A stretch of 64,000 bases of DNA from Sclerotinia nivalis (Eukaryota; Ascomycota; Leotiomycetes; Helotiales; Sclerotiniaceae), in NCBI GenBank assembly GCA_029531795.1, contig JAPEIS010000009.1, positions 1,054,001-1,118,000 of the forward strand, given 5' to 3'. The position numbers and the translations under genes are program-made. Under the pieces are notes generated by a model. It ran no database searches. It had not been told where the DNA came from and saw only the letters and a program-made list of their open reading frames with translations. Shown here one piece after another: positions 43,745 through 56,000 of this stretch. Position 1 is the first letter of the stretch. Each line of letters begins with the position of its first letter.

Positions 43745-45352
43745 ATGGCTACTGCAGGAAAGCAGAAGAGCATTGTGTTCTTCCATCCTGATTTAGGCAT
43801 TGGTGGTGCCGAACGACTTGTTATAGATGCCGCAGTGGGATTACAGAATCGAGGACACAAAATCGTTATATTCACCAGCCATTGCGATCCTAAACATTGC
43901 TTTGATGAAGCTCGAGATGGTTAGTTGAATGTTGGAATTCTTGCTACAAATGCTTATTGTAGTTAGGTACACTTGATGTGCGAGTGCGGGGAAACTGGCT
44001 TTTCCCATCCTCAATCCTGTCTCGATTCTCCATCATTTGCGCCATTCTTCGACAATTACATCTTATCGTATGGGCTTACTTTACCTCTGAAATCAGCGAC
44101 CTGAAACCGGATGCTTTCTTCGTAGATCAGCTGAGTGCTGGTCTACCATGGCTACGATACTTTTATCCCAATACTCGAATATTCTTCTACTGTCATTTCC
44201 CCGACCTGTTACTCGCGCAGGGAAGGACTCATTGGTTGAAACGCGCATATAGAATACCGTTTGACTTCTTGGAGCAATGGAGTATGAGTTATGCAGAATC
44301 AATTGCGGTTAATTCTGGATTTACAAAAAGTATGGTGGAACGGGTATTTCCTGACTTGGCTAGGGAGAAAGATTTACAGATTGTACATCCATGTGTGGAT
44401 GTGAATCCGAAGAAAACCGAGACCAAGGATGATGCAGTTCCGGTCTGGCAAGATAGAAATATTTTGCTAAGTATCAATCGATTCGAAAAGAAGAAGGATA
44501 TTGGTCTCGCAATCAAGGCATATGCGGGATTGGGCAAGCATGGGAGACAGGGGGTGAGATTGGTACTTGCTGGTAGGGCATATTTTCGCCATTGTGTAAA
44601 GCACACTGACATGATTGACAGGTGGATATGATAACCGAGTTATGGAGAACGTCGTATATCATAAGGAGCTTGACAAATTGGCTACCGGGCTTGGATTGCA
44701 GACGGCCACAACAAAAACCATCGTTACAGCATTAAACGTCCCTGACGATGTGGATGTTTTGTTCTTGTTATCAGTACCAAATACTTTGAAGGAGATGCTA
44801 CTCAATTCGGCGCGACTTCTGATATACACCCCTTCTAACGAACATTTTGGCATCGTACCTTTGGAGGCAATGTTAGCCGGAGTACCAGTATTGGCTGCAA
44901 ACACAGGAGGGCCACTAGAGACCGTAGTAGAAGGGAAGACCGGCTGGCTCTGTCCGCCCGATGATGTTGAGCGATGGACGGCTGTCATAGATAAAGTTCT
45001 GAATAAAATGACGGATGATCAGGTCAAGAAGATGGGAGTTGCCGGTGTAGAAAGGGTCAAGAACGAGTTTTCTGATGTCAAAATGGCCGAGAGAATTGAT
45101 GGGTTGATTGATGGGATGGCGAATGTACCAAGGAAGAGTGCTTTGCAACTCTCTTCATTCTTGATGACTATTAGCATAGTTCTGTCGGATATTGCCTACT
45201 GGTGTGCGGGCCAAAACGAATCAGTCAACAAAAAGCTGGACAAGATTTTGTTGCCTCCATTCGCTCTTACCCTGGTATCGTTAATATCCTGGGCTATATA
45301 TTTTGTAGTTAAGGTCCAGACAAAGTCAGGTCCGCAGCAGTCGACTAGATGA
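43745..45352 (+). CDS. ALG2: Alpha-1,3/1,6-mannosyltransferase ALG2
   Basis: Adds the second and third mannoses to the dolichol-linked oligosaccharide on the cytosolic face of the ER, early in N-glycosylation. Exons 43745-43919, 43967-44572 and 44622-45352 give 503 aa, the same length as the yeast enzyme. Seen: FFHPDLGIGGAERLVIDAA near the N-terminus (GT-4 donor region), LPWLRYFYPNTRIFFYCHFPD, and the EX7E motif in NEHFGIVPLEAMLAGVPVLAANTGGP (E334 and E342). Hydrophobic segments near the C-terminus (SFLMTISIVLSDIAYW and LLPPFALTLVSLISWAIYFVV) fit membrane attachment. Introns are 47 and 49 nt and keep phase. I start at ATG 43745; the GTG before it is not a likely start. Confidence 0.96.
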
Positions 45353-46115
45353 GAATGATTAGAATATATCAATCAATGATAGAATCCCGCTGTGTAGAAT
45401 CTCACGACAAGGATATATGTACAGTATGAAAAAGGGGTTTGCTAATACATAATTGGCTGTAACTGGCCGAGGCGAACGGAGTTTTCCAAACACCAAGAAC
45501 CTCAATCTTTCTTTAAAAATCCCAACATAACATAACATACTACATATGCACCTAGGATCCTAAGTAATTTCTTCAACACTCGTTTATTGCTTTGCCCATC
45601 GAATCAAATTCATATACTAAGATTTTCGAACATAACCTCATTTTGTTATGGATTGCATGATTTCTTCAAAAGCCTAGGCCATGTAAACTTCAATCTCAAA
45701 CTCAAAAAAAATCATTGATTTGCCCCACAACCACTCAACACAACGCGTGGTCTGGACAACAACTCTCTCTTATTTCTCACAACTGAGTGGAACCGTATTT
45801 TCATACTCTGTACCAGTGAATTGCGCCGATCAATATCATTCTCTTGCCTTCACAAGCAGATAGTTCCTGGGGCTGCAGGACGAGCAAACTTAAATTCGCA
45901 GAGGTTTGCGAGGTACAGAATATTTCCCTGTGTCACCCGTCAACCAATTGATCTTGGTGCTCTTCAAACAGTTGGACTTCCTGGTTTTATTGAAACGTCG
46001 AGCATTGTCAGGAGTTACTAGGTTACAGTAGTATTCATTCATATCGGATACCGTACCTGAACGTTTAGTCTGTTTCCAGGGAGCTCCTTCTACATACGTA
46101 TACCCGTACTCAAAG
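45353..46115. other. Intergenic, promoter of the FAD oxidoreductase gene
   Basis: No separate gene seen. A minus-strand frame at 45890-46210 is a shadow crossing the start of the next gene. CATAACATAACATA pentamer-like repeats occur near 45525. Confidence 0.5.
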
Positions 46116-47606
46116 ATGTCGTTGCTTAAAAGTTCTCTCCCGCCCATTGCGGCCGGGAGGGTATCAACACGAACTCTTTTCAATGTCTTGAAAAGTGGAA
46201 GGTCCAGCAAGAAGATGGGTGAATTGCAAACGTCGTTGTTTAATCACGTGCTACAGAGGTCTTACAGTACTGATGTCGCCGACAAGGAACAGAGGTATGG
46301 AGCTGTGGTCGTCGGCGCTGGGCCAGCTGGACTTGCGGTCGTGGGTAATCTTTTGGAACAAAAGAAAGGTCCAGTTCTGTGGATTGGAGATAATAGGGAC
46401 TTTGGGGGTGGCAGATTACATCAGATCTATCGGGCTGTGCCTTCGTGAGTTTTGTTCTTCTACTCGGTGGTCTACCTTGGGGTATGAATCTAAAACTTTT
46501 TATCATCATAGGAATACAAAAGTCAAATTCTTCTCTATGTTCGCAGATGCTTTAGAACCTTTCCAACAAATCACAAAGGACTCTGCTCCTCCTAATGCTT
46601 ATAGCCGTTTGAAAGATCTTGATCAGGAAAAGACCTGCCACATTGCTGAAGCTGCTGATTTAGGGTTAATGTTAGGAAGAGGGCTTAGTGGGTTTAAAGG
46701 TGTAACCAGATTTAATAATGGCAGGGTGCGAAGTGCTTCTTGGTCAGATGTAAGCGCAACGTCTCGTTTGATTTTCTGCAAGCTAACGCTAAACAGGCCA
46801 ACGGCTGGAATGTCAAATTCAGTCGTTTTGAAAATCCAAGTCGTTCAGCATCCTCGGATCTCCTCTTTTTGTGTACCGGATCTCACCCCACTCAGAACAA
46901 CCTCCAACTTGAGCGTGAGGGGCCTCAGCGGCAACATTATCTTGGTCTTGATACCTGTTTGAGGCCTGCTAGGTTGTTATATACATTGCGTCGTAATTGT
47001 AAAGGGGGGTCAGACTCAACTAGAACCACCACTATCGCCGTCATTGGTGCGTCTCACAGTGCAATTCTCGTACTACGAAACCTCTGCGAAGTCGCGACTT
47101 TGCTTAAAAAGGATTGTCACATTCGCATTAAATGGCTTACTCGCCATGAGCTTCGATATGCTGAGGAGCGTGATGGATGGATTAAGCGTGACAACACGGG
47201 CCTCAAGGGTGAAGTAGCCACATGGGCAAAGGAGAATCTCGAAGCCGATACGTTGCCCACATCCGACGTCTCTAAATACCTCGAGAAAGTGAAGACCTCG
47301 CCCGAAACAGAGAGGGAAGACTACGAGAAACATTTAGCAGCGTGTCAATATGTGGTGCAGGCTATTGGGTTCACGAAGAACGAACTTCCAACCATTGAGA
47401 GAGATGGGACGCCATTGGAAATTACCTATAATCACGAGACATCGGGATTTGTGGATGCGGAGGGAAAGACGATTAGAGGGTTGTATGGTGCTGGGATTGC
47501 ATTTCCGGAGAAAGTCGTGGATCCAGAGGGCACGACGGAGTATGCAGTTGGGCTGTGGAAATTCATGAAGTATTTGAAGAGGGTTGCGCCAACGTGGACT
47601 GCATGA
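46116..47606 (+). CDS. FAD-dependent oxidoreductase, probably mitochondrial
   Basis: Exons 46116-46444, 46512-46749 and 46797-47606 give 458 aa, with strong introns (GTGAGT...TAG, and GTAAGC...GCTAAC...CAG). The N-terminal 50 residues are rich in Arg and Ser with few acids and end QRSYSTD, like a mitochondrial presequence. [23 protein letters not shown] (61-83) is an FAD-binding Rossmann motif. [10 protein letters not shown] (about 212-220) is the ATG-like motif of flavin monooxygenase-type enzymes, and [20 protein letters not shown] (about 267-286) is a second dinucleotide-binding fold for NAD(P)H. The layout resembles flavoprotein monooxygenases and related reductases. The substrate cannot be told. 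ALG2 lies 763 bp upstream on the same strand, with no functional link apparent. Confidence 0.85.
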
Positions 47607-50600
47607 AAAGGTTCGTGTACTTGGTATCCTGGTGCTAAGAGATACTGCGTGATGGACGATGGTGATGAGATAGATTGTTTGATGCCATGCCGCTACTTCA
47701 ATACACGCATACCCTACTCCTTCCTACTTTTGTAATTATTCGGCATAAGCAAGTGAGGAGAGTGAGGAGAGGATATCACTACTTCACAATAAACCCTCCC
47801 TTTCATCCTACAAATGAAATTACTATAGAAACTTTTCCTAACATGCTCAGTCCCCATACCTCAATCCATATAAGATTACATTTTCCTCTTCAAATTAATA
47901 TCAAATTCCCTACTCTATATAAGATCTTACAATATAATTACCCAGAAAAATAACGGAATTCAATGATCCTATGATAAATTTGTTGTGGGATGATTCATGT
48001 ATAAGGTACTCTGTATATGTATATGTAGTCGGATTATAGAGTTCTGAGGAGGAGGAGGAGGAGGAGGAGGAGGAGGAGGAGGAGTAGGAGTAGGAGTAGG
48101 AATTGGTGGGAATTGGTGGGTGTTGGTTGGCATAGATAGAGTATTTCTGGCGGTTTTGTAGAAGATGGGTTTTATTGTGTTTTGTTGGGTTTTGGATAAT
48201 CTGGATAGTTTTGGTTGGGATTTATGTGAGGTGGTTTGATGGGTTTGATAGGTTTGATGGGTGGGATGGATGGGATGAATGGAATGACTTCAATGTGTAA
48301 AGTGAAGCTAAGTGGACTGCAGTTTGGATTACTGGAGAGTAGATTCCACATTTAAATCATTCACCATTCCATTTACGTGTCGATATCTTCTCCGCGCAAG
48401 TACAGTTTCCATCCATTTCCTCCTTACTCACCAAGTCAAGTGCACTAGCTCATTCAAGTATATTTAGCGAGGGTTCCCGCGGACCCGGGCGCTTGCTCCG
48501 TACTACAGTAGACGAGAGAGTTCCTTGCTTGATAACGACCTCTGCCGATCCATATATTGTGCTTTTACTGCTACAGCACTCAGCGTTATGTCCGCTATGG
48601 CGTGGCTTTATTGGATTCCTTGGTTATTAAGGTGCTCATGTGTTGCTAGGCGATCTGAAGCTTAGATGTTCCATGGCAAGTGACTGTTGAGGTGTTGTCC
48701 CGATGCGTGTACTGTGATCTTCGCATTGGCTGCAAAAGCTAACGGTTTCGATTCCAGGGTCATCTATCTACTCTTGATTATGATCTCCGCGGTGGCAGGT
48801 GGTGGCATTATTGCACCCAATGATAGCCACCTCACGACAATTGCCACAGATCGGGCCAGTCTACCCCCGAATCCAAAAGCGAGAGTGCCACGCTCCGTTC
48901 AAGAAGGCCTAGCTGAGATGCGAGAGGTTTTCATCACTTAGATTTGAATAAAAGATATTATGAGTGGACCTAGATGGGGAAAAGTAGGTCGTGCTACCTG
49001 CTTTAGCAGAATGGCGCCTCAAAGGCCGTGGGAGATTTACATCTCCTCTCTCCTCGCAAGATGCAGGAGATCATCATCGCAATCTAGGCTCAAACATAAA
49101 TTGGGAAAATGGTTGCCTGGTATTATCTGGTATGGCAGAATGCTACCGCAGAGAGCAACCAGAAAACAGAATAGATGTGCTTGTAATGACGCCATCACGA
49201 ATAAAAGTGGGTGATAAATGCAATGTGGAGGAAAAGTGAGATGAGGATTGTGCAGCCGTAAGCGCGTTTGAGTGCATTGGTTTTCCTTCAAGCAAGGAGT
49301 GGCGACATCCAGTGCTGGCACACTCTTCCAGAATACTTTGCAGGAAAAGGCCAACTCGGAATAGTCACCTTCAAATGAGTGAAGCAGGTGAATCCGAAGG
49401 GAGGAAATAGAAGGCAATTCTAGATACGAGTAGGTGATGGTTTCGAGGAGTGATTGGTTGATCGCTTATTTCGCAGCAGGGGATTGGTTTCTGATGATGA
49501 GGTTTGATTTTAATAATGTTGATGTCAGGGTTTTTGTCACCCAAGAAAGCAGTGACCTCCTAATTAGTACTTAAGTAAGTACCGTTGATGATCTAGGAAA
49601 CAGGTTTTCTCGTAACTCGTCAACTAGATTGATATCATAACAAAAGGGGAAGGTAGCGAAAGCGAGTGGGGAAGGAGAGGAGCTAAATTAGATACATTTA
49701 GCTTAACTATAAGTCCCTCTTTCCTCTTAGGATTAAGATAACATCCCAACCACTCGCAGGCCGAAAGTATTTTTCAATATCACTTCTGCTCTTTAATATT
49801 CTTCCACTTGTTTACCCATTGCATTCAAATATTTATTCATCGTCATCACTTGTCTTCATTTCTCGCTCTCAAAAACTTTTATTACTCCTTCATCAATTAT
49901 CATATCAAGTTGATGAACTATATCAAATATCACCCCCAAACATTGTATCATATGGCGGTATCTCCCTTTCCAAAGCTTATGGGTACAAGTGAAGTCCTAG
50001 TTCAAGAACAAAAATAAATCTTCTCATGGATACGAGTATCGTGTACGATGGACCTTCACGAGGTTACTCGCGGAATGGAGCATGGCGAGAAAGAGCATCC
50101 ATTTCATTCGACGCTTTTTCCAACTATTTCTCAAGTCCACCGTACGATTTCCATCAACTTTTCAATTCACCCAAACTCCATTATGATCGAGGATGATGAA
50201 GGATAGCTAGATTACATCCTGTCAGCCAGAAATTCGGTTGGCAGATGGAAGAAGAAAATGTTTACTAGCCTATACCATTGGCATCGATGGGATAATCAAT
50301 ACTAGAGACCACCGATTATGTTTCTGTTTCTTGCCATTGCTATTGCGCCGGAGGTATCAGAAACTGTCTGTCTTATGAGAAGAGTCTACCCCATTGGTGT
50401 CTGCGCTCTTGTTGAACATTGTTGTTACCTTCTGCTCTCCATCTTTTCGCCCGCCACAACAAACACATGTCGCTTTTAGTGGAACATTTTGTGGCCATCC
50501 TCGCGAAGTCGCAATTTCCCGTTGAAGTTTCTATCATAAGGGGTCAACATTACCTGTGCCATGTCCAGATCATAGTGTTTTTTCCCACGGACTCTTATGT

Positions 50601-53077
50601 GACCTAGCTGGAATCCAAGTACTTGCCTGACGTCATTAGTGTCTCTCATACCCCATCTCCTATTTCCAAACTGCTCACATGTCTTTCTCAGTGATATCCT
50701 TCACCACACCCCAACTATCAAATCCAGTATTCATGAAGCGATGAAGATAGCATTGCATCCCAAGTCTGTTGAGTACCGACTCAAGATCTACATTTGGAGG
50801 GCCGATGTTATGGATATTTATGTTTGGTGTATCCATCTTTGGAGGATCCATGTTCGGGAGACATTTGTCGCAAAGTTCCTGGCAACCACTTGAAGATTAA
50901 AAGGAAGACCTGGAAGGACGCCGACATCGAGCTACGGCGCAGTTTATTTTCAAATACTTGCGCAGGGTAATGCTGATTTTAGCTGGGTGCGGGGAATTGC
51001 AAGGTTTCTAATAAACCAATCCCATTTCTGTACAATGTGGTCGCTCTTGTGCTGGGACTCAATACCGGCCCTGCATTGCGGCTTCTCTTCCTATTTGTCT
51101 TGCGCTCGCCGAATGCACGAATCCTTTTGATATCCAGCCCTTCTACAATCCATACAGACATGGTAGCCCTTTAATGTACTCCAATCTAACAATCCAGTGC
51201 TAAGTTATTGTCCCCAGTGCTCGACCAATTTCCTCAAATGTATAGAATTTGACATCCAGGGACATTTCATCAACCCACAGCATGCACCTACGCCAGCCAC
51301 CTATTGCACAGCTCCTGTCCTCAACCCAACGCCGCCAAAGCAATAACGACCACCGTATAGACCATCAGTACGAAACGAACCAAGCTTCATTTTGAGAACT
51401 TGGTGCAATATTCGCCTCGGTGAGTCACAAGCCACGTTATGAAAATGTGGCGTGTTCACGGTGGAATCATGACCTGATAGATCCTGCACACCTCTTTTCT
51501 TTGAGATATTACTGGATCACTGCTCGCAATTCAATGATGCGTTTGAACAATTCCTTATTGAGCATTTTCGGAACAATTTCAGGGTATCCACAGATTCGGG
51601 AGAAGCCACTTCCGAGATGGTTGTCCAACGTGGTTAGCATAAAAGGACGAACATTCGACAAGCCGAAGGACATCGAGATTGCTAGGTAGGTTACACCAAG
51701 ATTGTTTTCTAGGTTGCAGCACCTGGGATGTTTTTAATTTCATCTTCCTTTTCGGGGAAAGCCGCTTGATTGATGTCTTTTGGTTGTTACTTAGAATTAT
51801 GTTATGATGATTTATTTGGACTTCTATACTTACAGAGCTATTTGTTTTGATATGTGGAGAATTGTGAATCTTTTGGATAAGTTGTTGAATATCTCAAGTA
51901 GAGTGGATCATTCAGATGATTTGGATCTCTCGAGTCTATTGAATTTCTGAGATGAGTATAGTCGGCGAAATGTGTTAAATCTCTAGAATGTATTGAATCT
52001 CTCAAACGGACCGAGTCTTCAAAGCAAACACATCGTTAGATTACAACCCAGATCAATGAAATAGAAGTCTAAAGGGCTTCCTTCATCTTGGGAAAAATCA
52101 AAATACACTCACTGCATGCTAGTAGGTAGGTACCCCAACTCAAGATGTAGACCAGACAAAATTGAAAAATCAATTTGTACAGCGTCACTGAAATCACGAA
52201 TATGTATGAAATCATCATTCTATTTTATTCTTGATGTCTCCACTTCTCATTTGCATCTCCTCTACTCTACCACCATCTAGCCAATCGAGTTTAGTTTTCT
52301 TCCTCCCTGCTATCCTTTTCCATGGTACCTCAAATCCAGTAAGGTCACCGTTCTTGTGCATACAAATAAGATCAAAAATTTCATCTGGTCTTTGTCTTTG
52401 TCATTATCCTCCACTTATCACTCGATGCTCCCATCTGCCCCCCCCGGGCCTCCTTCAACTACCGATGTGTATCTTCTCCAGCCCAGAAAACCCATCAAGA
52501 AAGCACCATCCATCAGCCACCCCCACCATATCACATGAAGAATAAAAACTAAGTATCTCTGTATGAGCATAATAGAAAAAAAAGATATTTCCTCCCGAAG
52601 AATCAAAAGCAGGAATGCAAAGATCATCCGCTAGTCTAGCAAAGAAGCAAAGCAAAGAAAGGTACACATCAGGGCCGTTCATTGCCATTTTCGTTTCGCG
52701 CCCTAGAACGCCTTCGCCAATTCAAAATGTCAAAAAGCAAAATGTAAATAAGTTGGAAAAATTTGTGGTATCTCGTAAAATCGCGGAACGTTAAAGTACA
52801 AGAAAAATGAAAATGGAAAGCATTTTGAAGTAAAAACTTCGATAGTATACATCCGATTTGTGTCGTAGTCGCAATACGTGAAATACTGCTTGTGCGGAAT
52901 GCTCGTAATGCTCTGGCTTGCAGTGGGATATTGTGGCACGTGAAATCGTTGAGAAAAGAAATACAGTGTCGTGAAATAGAGTATGTGAGGTAAATGTGAA
53001 ATAAATCGTAGTAAAGCCAAAGAATCGTCGCAAGAAATGCAACTTGAAGATCCTGGAGCAGGACTTTGGATTTCTCT
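47607..53077. other. Gene-poor 5.5-kb region
   Basis: No gene could be supported on either strand. Open frames are short, mostly lack ATG starts and show no family signature. It includes a GGA microsatellite (48046-48100), a GC-rich patch near 48475-48500 and AT-rich spacer elsewhere. Small secreted proteins with several introns, or non-coding transcripts, could be missed by eye. Confidence 0.5.
48046..48100. repeat. (GGA)n/(GTAGGA)n microsatellite
   Basis: An uninterrupted GAG/GGA trinucleotide run followed by three GGAGTA hexamers, then two GGAATTGGTG units. It lies downstream of the FAD oxidoreductase gene in non-coding DNA. Confidence 0.9.
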
Positions 53078-56000
53078 TTAGAAACAATTCAAACTGCCCT
53101 TCTTCTTTTTCTTGCTACTGAGAGCATTCATACGTTCTTCAAGGTGAGCTCTCGCGAGTTCTGCCTCTTTTCTCTTGCGTTTCTCTTCTTCAACTTGCAT
53201 CAAGCTCCAACGATTCTCCTTCTCCGCATCACCATTCTTGGCTTTTTCTTCAGCCGCTTTCAGTTCCACTTCCAGTTCGTTGGCACGTCTTCGCCATGCA
53301 TCACAATCGGCTTTGACCTTGTTGCTTTGTCTCTCGAGATCTGTGAGAGCCTCTTCGAGCGTGGATGTGAGTTGCTTCTCAGCGAATAAGTGCTTTTCAA
53401 TAGTGCGGATACGAGCTTCTTGATCCTCTTGGATTTGAGTTGCAGCTACGTCTTTGCTATTGCGGCTATTGAAGCTACCTTGGGTAGGTGTTGGTGGGAC
53501 TGGTGATGTTGAAGGAGCTGGGCCAATCTGTGCTGTTCCTGCAATTCCAGGTAGTGGCGGTAAGGGAATTGCGGGGGGTGGTGATGGAAGTGATGTCACG
53601 GATGCAGACTTGTGGAGCCGCAAAGTCATCGAGTTGGAACGCTGTTTATTCGGGTCGGATTGCATAATCTCGTCATATTTAGCCTATTTAATTAGTCAGA
53701 TATATCATAAGAGATCTCACGATTTGTAACTTACTTGAAGAGTGGCGAATTCCTCCTTGATTGCATCCAACTCGGTCTGGGCACGGAGCGCATTTGCATT
53801 GGCTTCGTCCAATTGAGCGTTGCGCTCTGTTTGGAGCGTAGAGAGGCGATTGTTAGCAGCTTGGTGCTCATCAAAGTTTGAAGCCAGTTGGTCCTCAAGC
53901 TCCTCTACCAATCTTGAGTTCTTCTTGTTCTTAGTCTCGAGGTCGTGAAGCTCCTTCCTCAAAGCGGCCAATTGATCTGCGACTGTAGCATTTTCATCCT
54001 TCAGTCTAGAACCTTCCGCGGTTTCGGCTAGAAGACTAGCCAGTTCGGCTTTGGTAGTTTCGAGCTCCTTCATAACACTCTGATTAATAGTCGACAGCTC
54101 TTCGGTGTACTTCTCGAGTTCGCCCGCTCTACTTTCTTCATCGGAAAGTGCTTTCTGGTTGGCAATAAGATCCGTGATTCTATCTTGAAGCTTCTCTGTG
54201 CTAACATCAACTCCAAGTGCAAAAGCAACTTGGGTGGCGATCTTTGTCAAATCATCACGGGCATCAGAGAGCTCTCTTGACAGTGCATCGATGCTTTCCT
54301 GATGTTTAGCCTTCAACTCGCCTAACTGAGCATCATGGTAAGCCTTGCTGCTTGAGCGGATTTCTTCAATCTCCTTAGCATGGTTCGCATGCAAGAGGCC
54401 TAGTCCTTCGTGGTGAGTCTTGACAATATTTTCATGCTCGGCAATCTGCTCTTCCAGCCGAGTAACAAGAATCTTGTGTCCCTCCATCTCCGCGGATGTG
54501 ATATTTTTTGATTGAATGGCCTCATCAAGCTGTTCACGTGTCGATGCATGGGCTTGCTGGAGCTCGGCAACGGCTGCTCTGTGTTCGTCAACTTCTCTTT
54601 GCAAGTTTGCAACATGAGTTTGACGGTCTTCGATTTTGCGCGTCCTCTTATCTCCACTAGTGGTCAGACTTGACAATTGTCGTTCCAACTCAGATATCGT
54701 AGCTTCGAGTGCATTTTGAGAACTTTTCATGGAAGTTAAGGCAGTCTGATGCCTTCTTTCCCAATTGACAACTTCTGCTTTCAGTTCTGCAATTTTACTT
54801 TCATGATTATCATCCGTTCCATTGGCCTCTTTGTTAACGGAGTCGCCATCGACAATAGGGTGGGTGTTGGCAGAATTCCTAAGAGATTCGATTTGTTGCA
54901 GTAGCTCCTTTTCACGAGTACTGTAAGTTTCTTGGAGCATCCTTACTTGATTCTCAGAATTGATTATCTGGTCCTGCATAGTCGAGACCACCGACATATC
55001 CATTGGCGATGCTTTCATGCTCGATCTCTCTCTTGCAAGCCCACTGATTATAGTTGTCTTAGTATCTAACTCCTTCTTGACCGTAGTAATGTCCGCTTCA
55101 AGTTCCTGAATGCGCTCCGAACGAGTATGTAATTCGTGCATTGCAGTGTTCAAATTCAATTCGAAGTTGGCCATAACGTCGGGGTTATTCTCAAAATTGT
55201 CGGCTGCAATATTTCTTAAAGAGGCGAATGATCTATGAGCTCGATCGATAATCATAACATTTTGACTCGATTTGCGACGTATAACAGGTGTGACTGAGCG
55301 TGGTGATGTAGCTTCGGCATTCATTCTCGCCTTCGATACCTCCGCCTTGAGCTCCTCCATACGATCGAGAGCTGCTATGTGTTCTTCCTCTAATTGGGCG
55401 TATTTCTCGGCAAGCATCATTTGTGCCTCTTCTTGTTCTGCGCCTAACTTTCTCAAACTTTCAACTTCCGCCGTACTCGTCGTGTCACTGGCCTGCTCCG
55501 AGGTTGCCACTGACTCCGAATTTTTGGCCACGGCTTCAGCATCAGATTGTTCTGCGGTAGTGGGTAATTCCCCAGCTGAGGACAATTCCGATGAGAGCGA
55601 TCGCGAGGATGAGTATTGTCCTCCACCCCTTAGCTCGTTCACCCTCGCGTCTGCTAAAAAAGAAGTTGATCTCGTTGTCTGAGCCGACAACGAAGAATCA
55701 CGTGCACCAGGATGGCGGGCTTCGTCAACGGCGTCTTGGAGTTCGGCCAATGTACGAAGAGCTTCCTCATATTTAGCTGATAGAAGATCATATTCGCCAA
55801 CGGTAGCTTCATGTTCAACTTTTAGGTCAACGAGTTCTTGAGTAACGCTTTCGAGCTTATCCTCGACAAACTTTGATTGGGCCGGGCTTTGAGGTGAATA
55901 TTGGCTACCAATCTTCTCACTCAGCGACTCCAGGGGAGTACCGAGCTCAATCGACTCTCCATGATCGGCGGGACCATCAGTTTCGGGTCTTTTGCCATTT

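Noticed and set aside
48470..48545. Possible tRNA or structured RNA in the GC-rich patch
   Set aside because: No T-loop TTCGAnnC or closing acceptor stem could be drawn.
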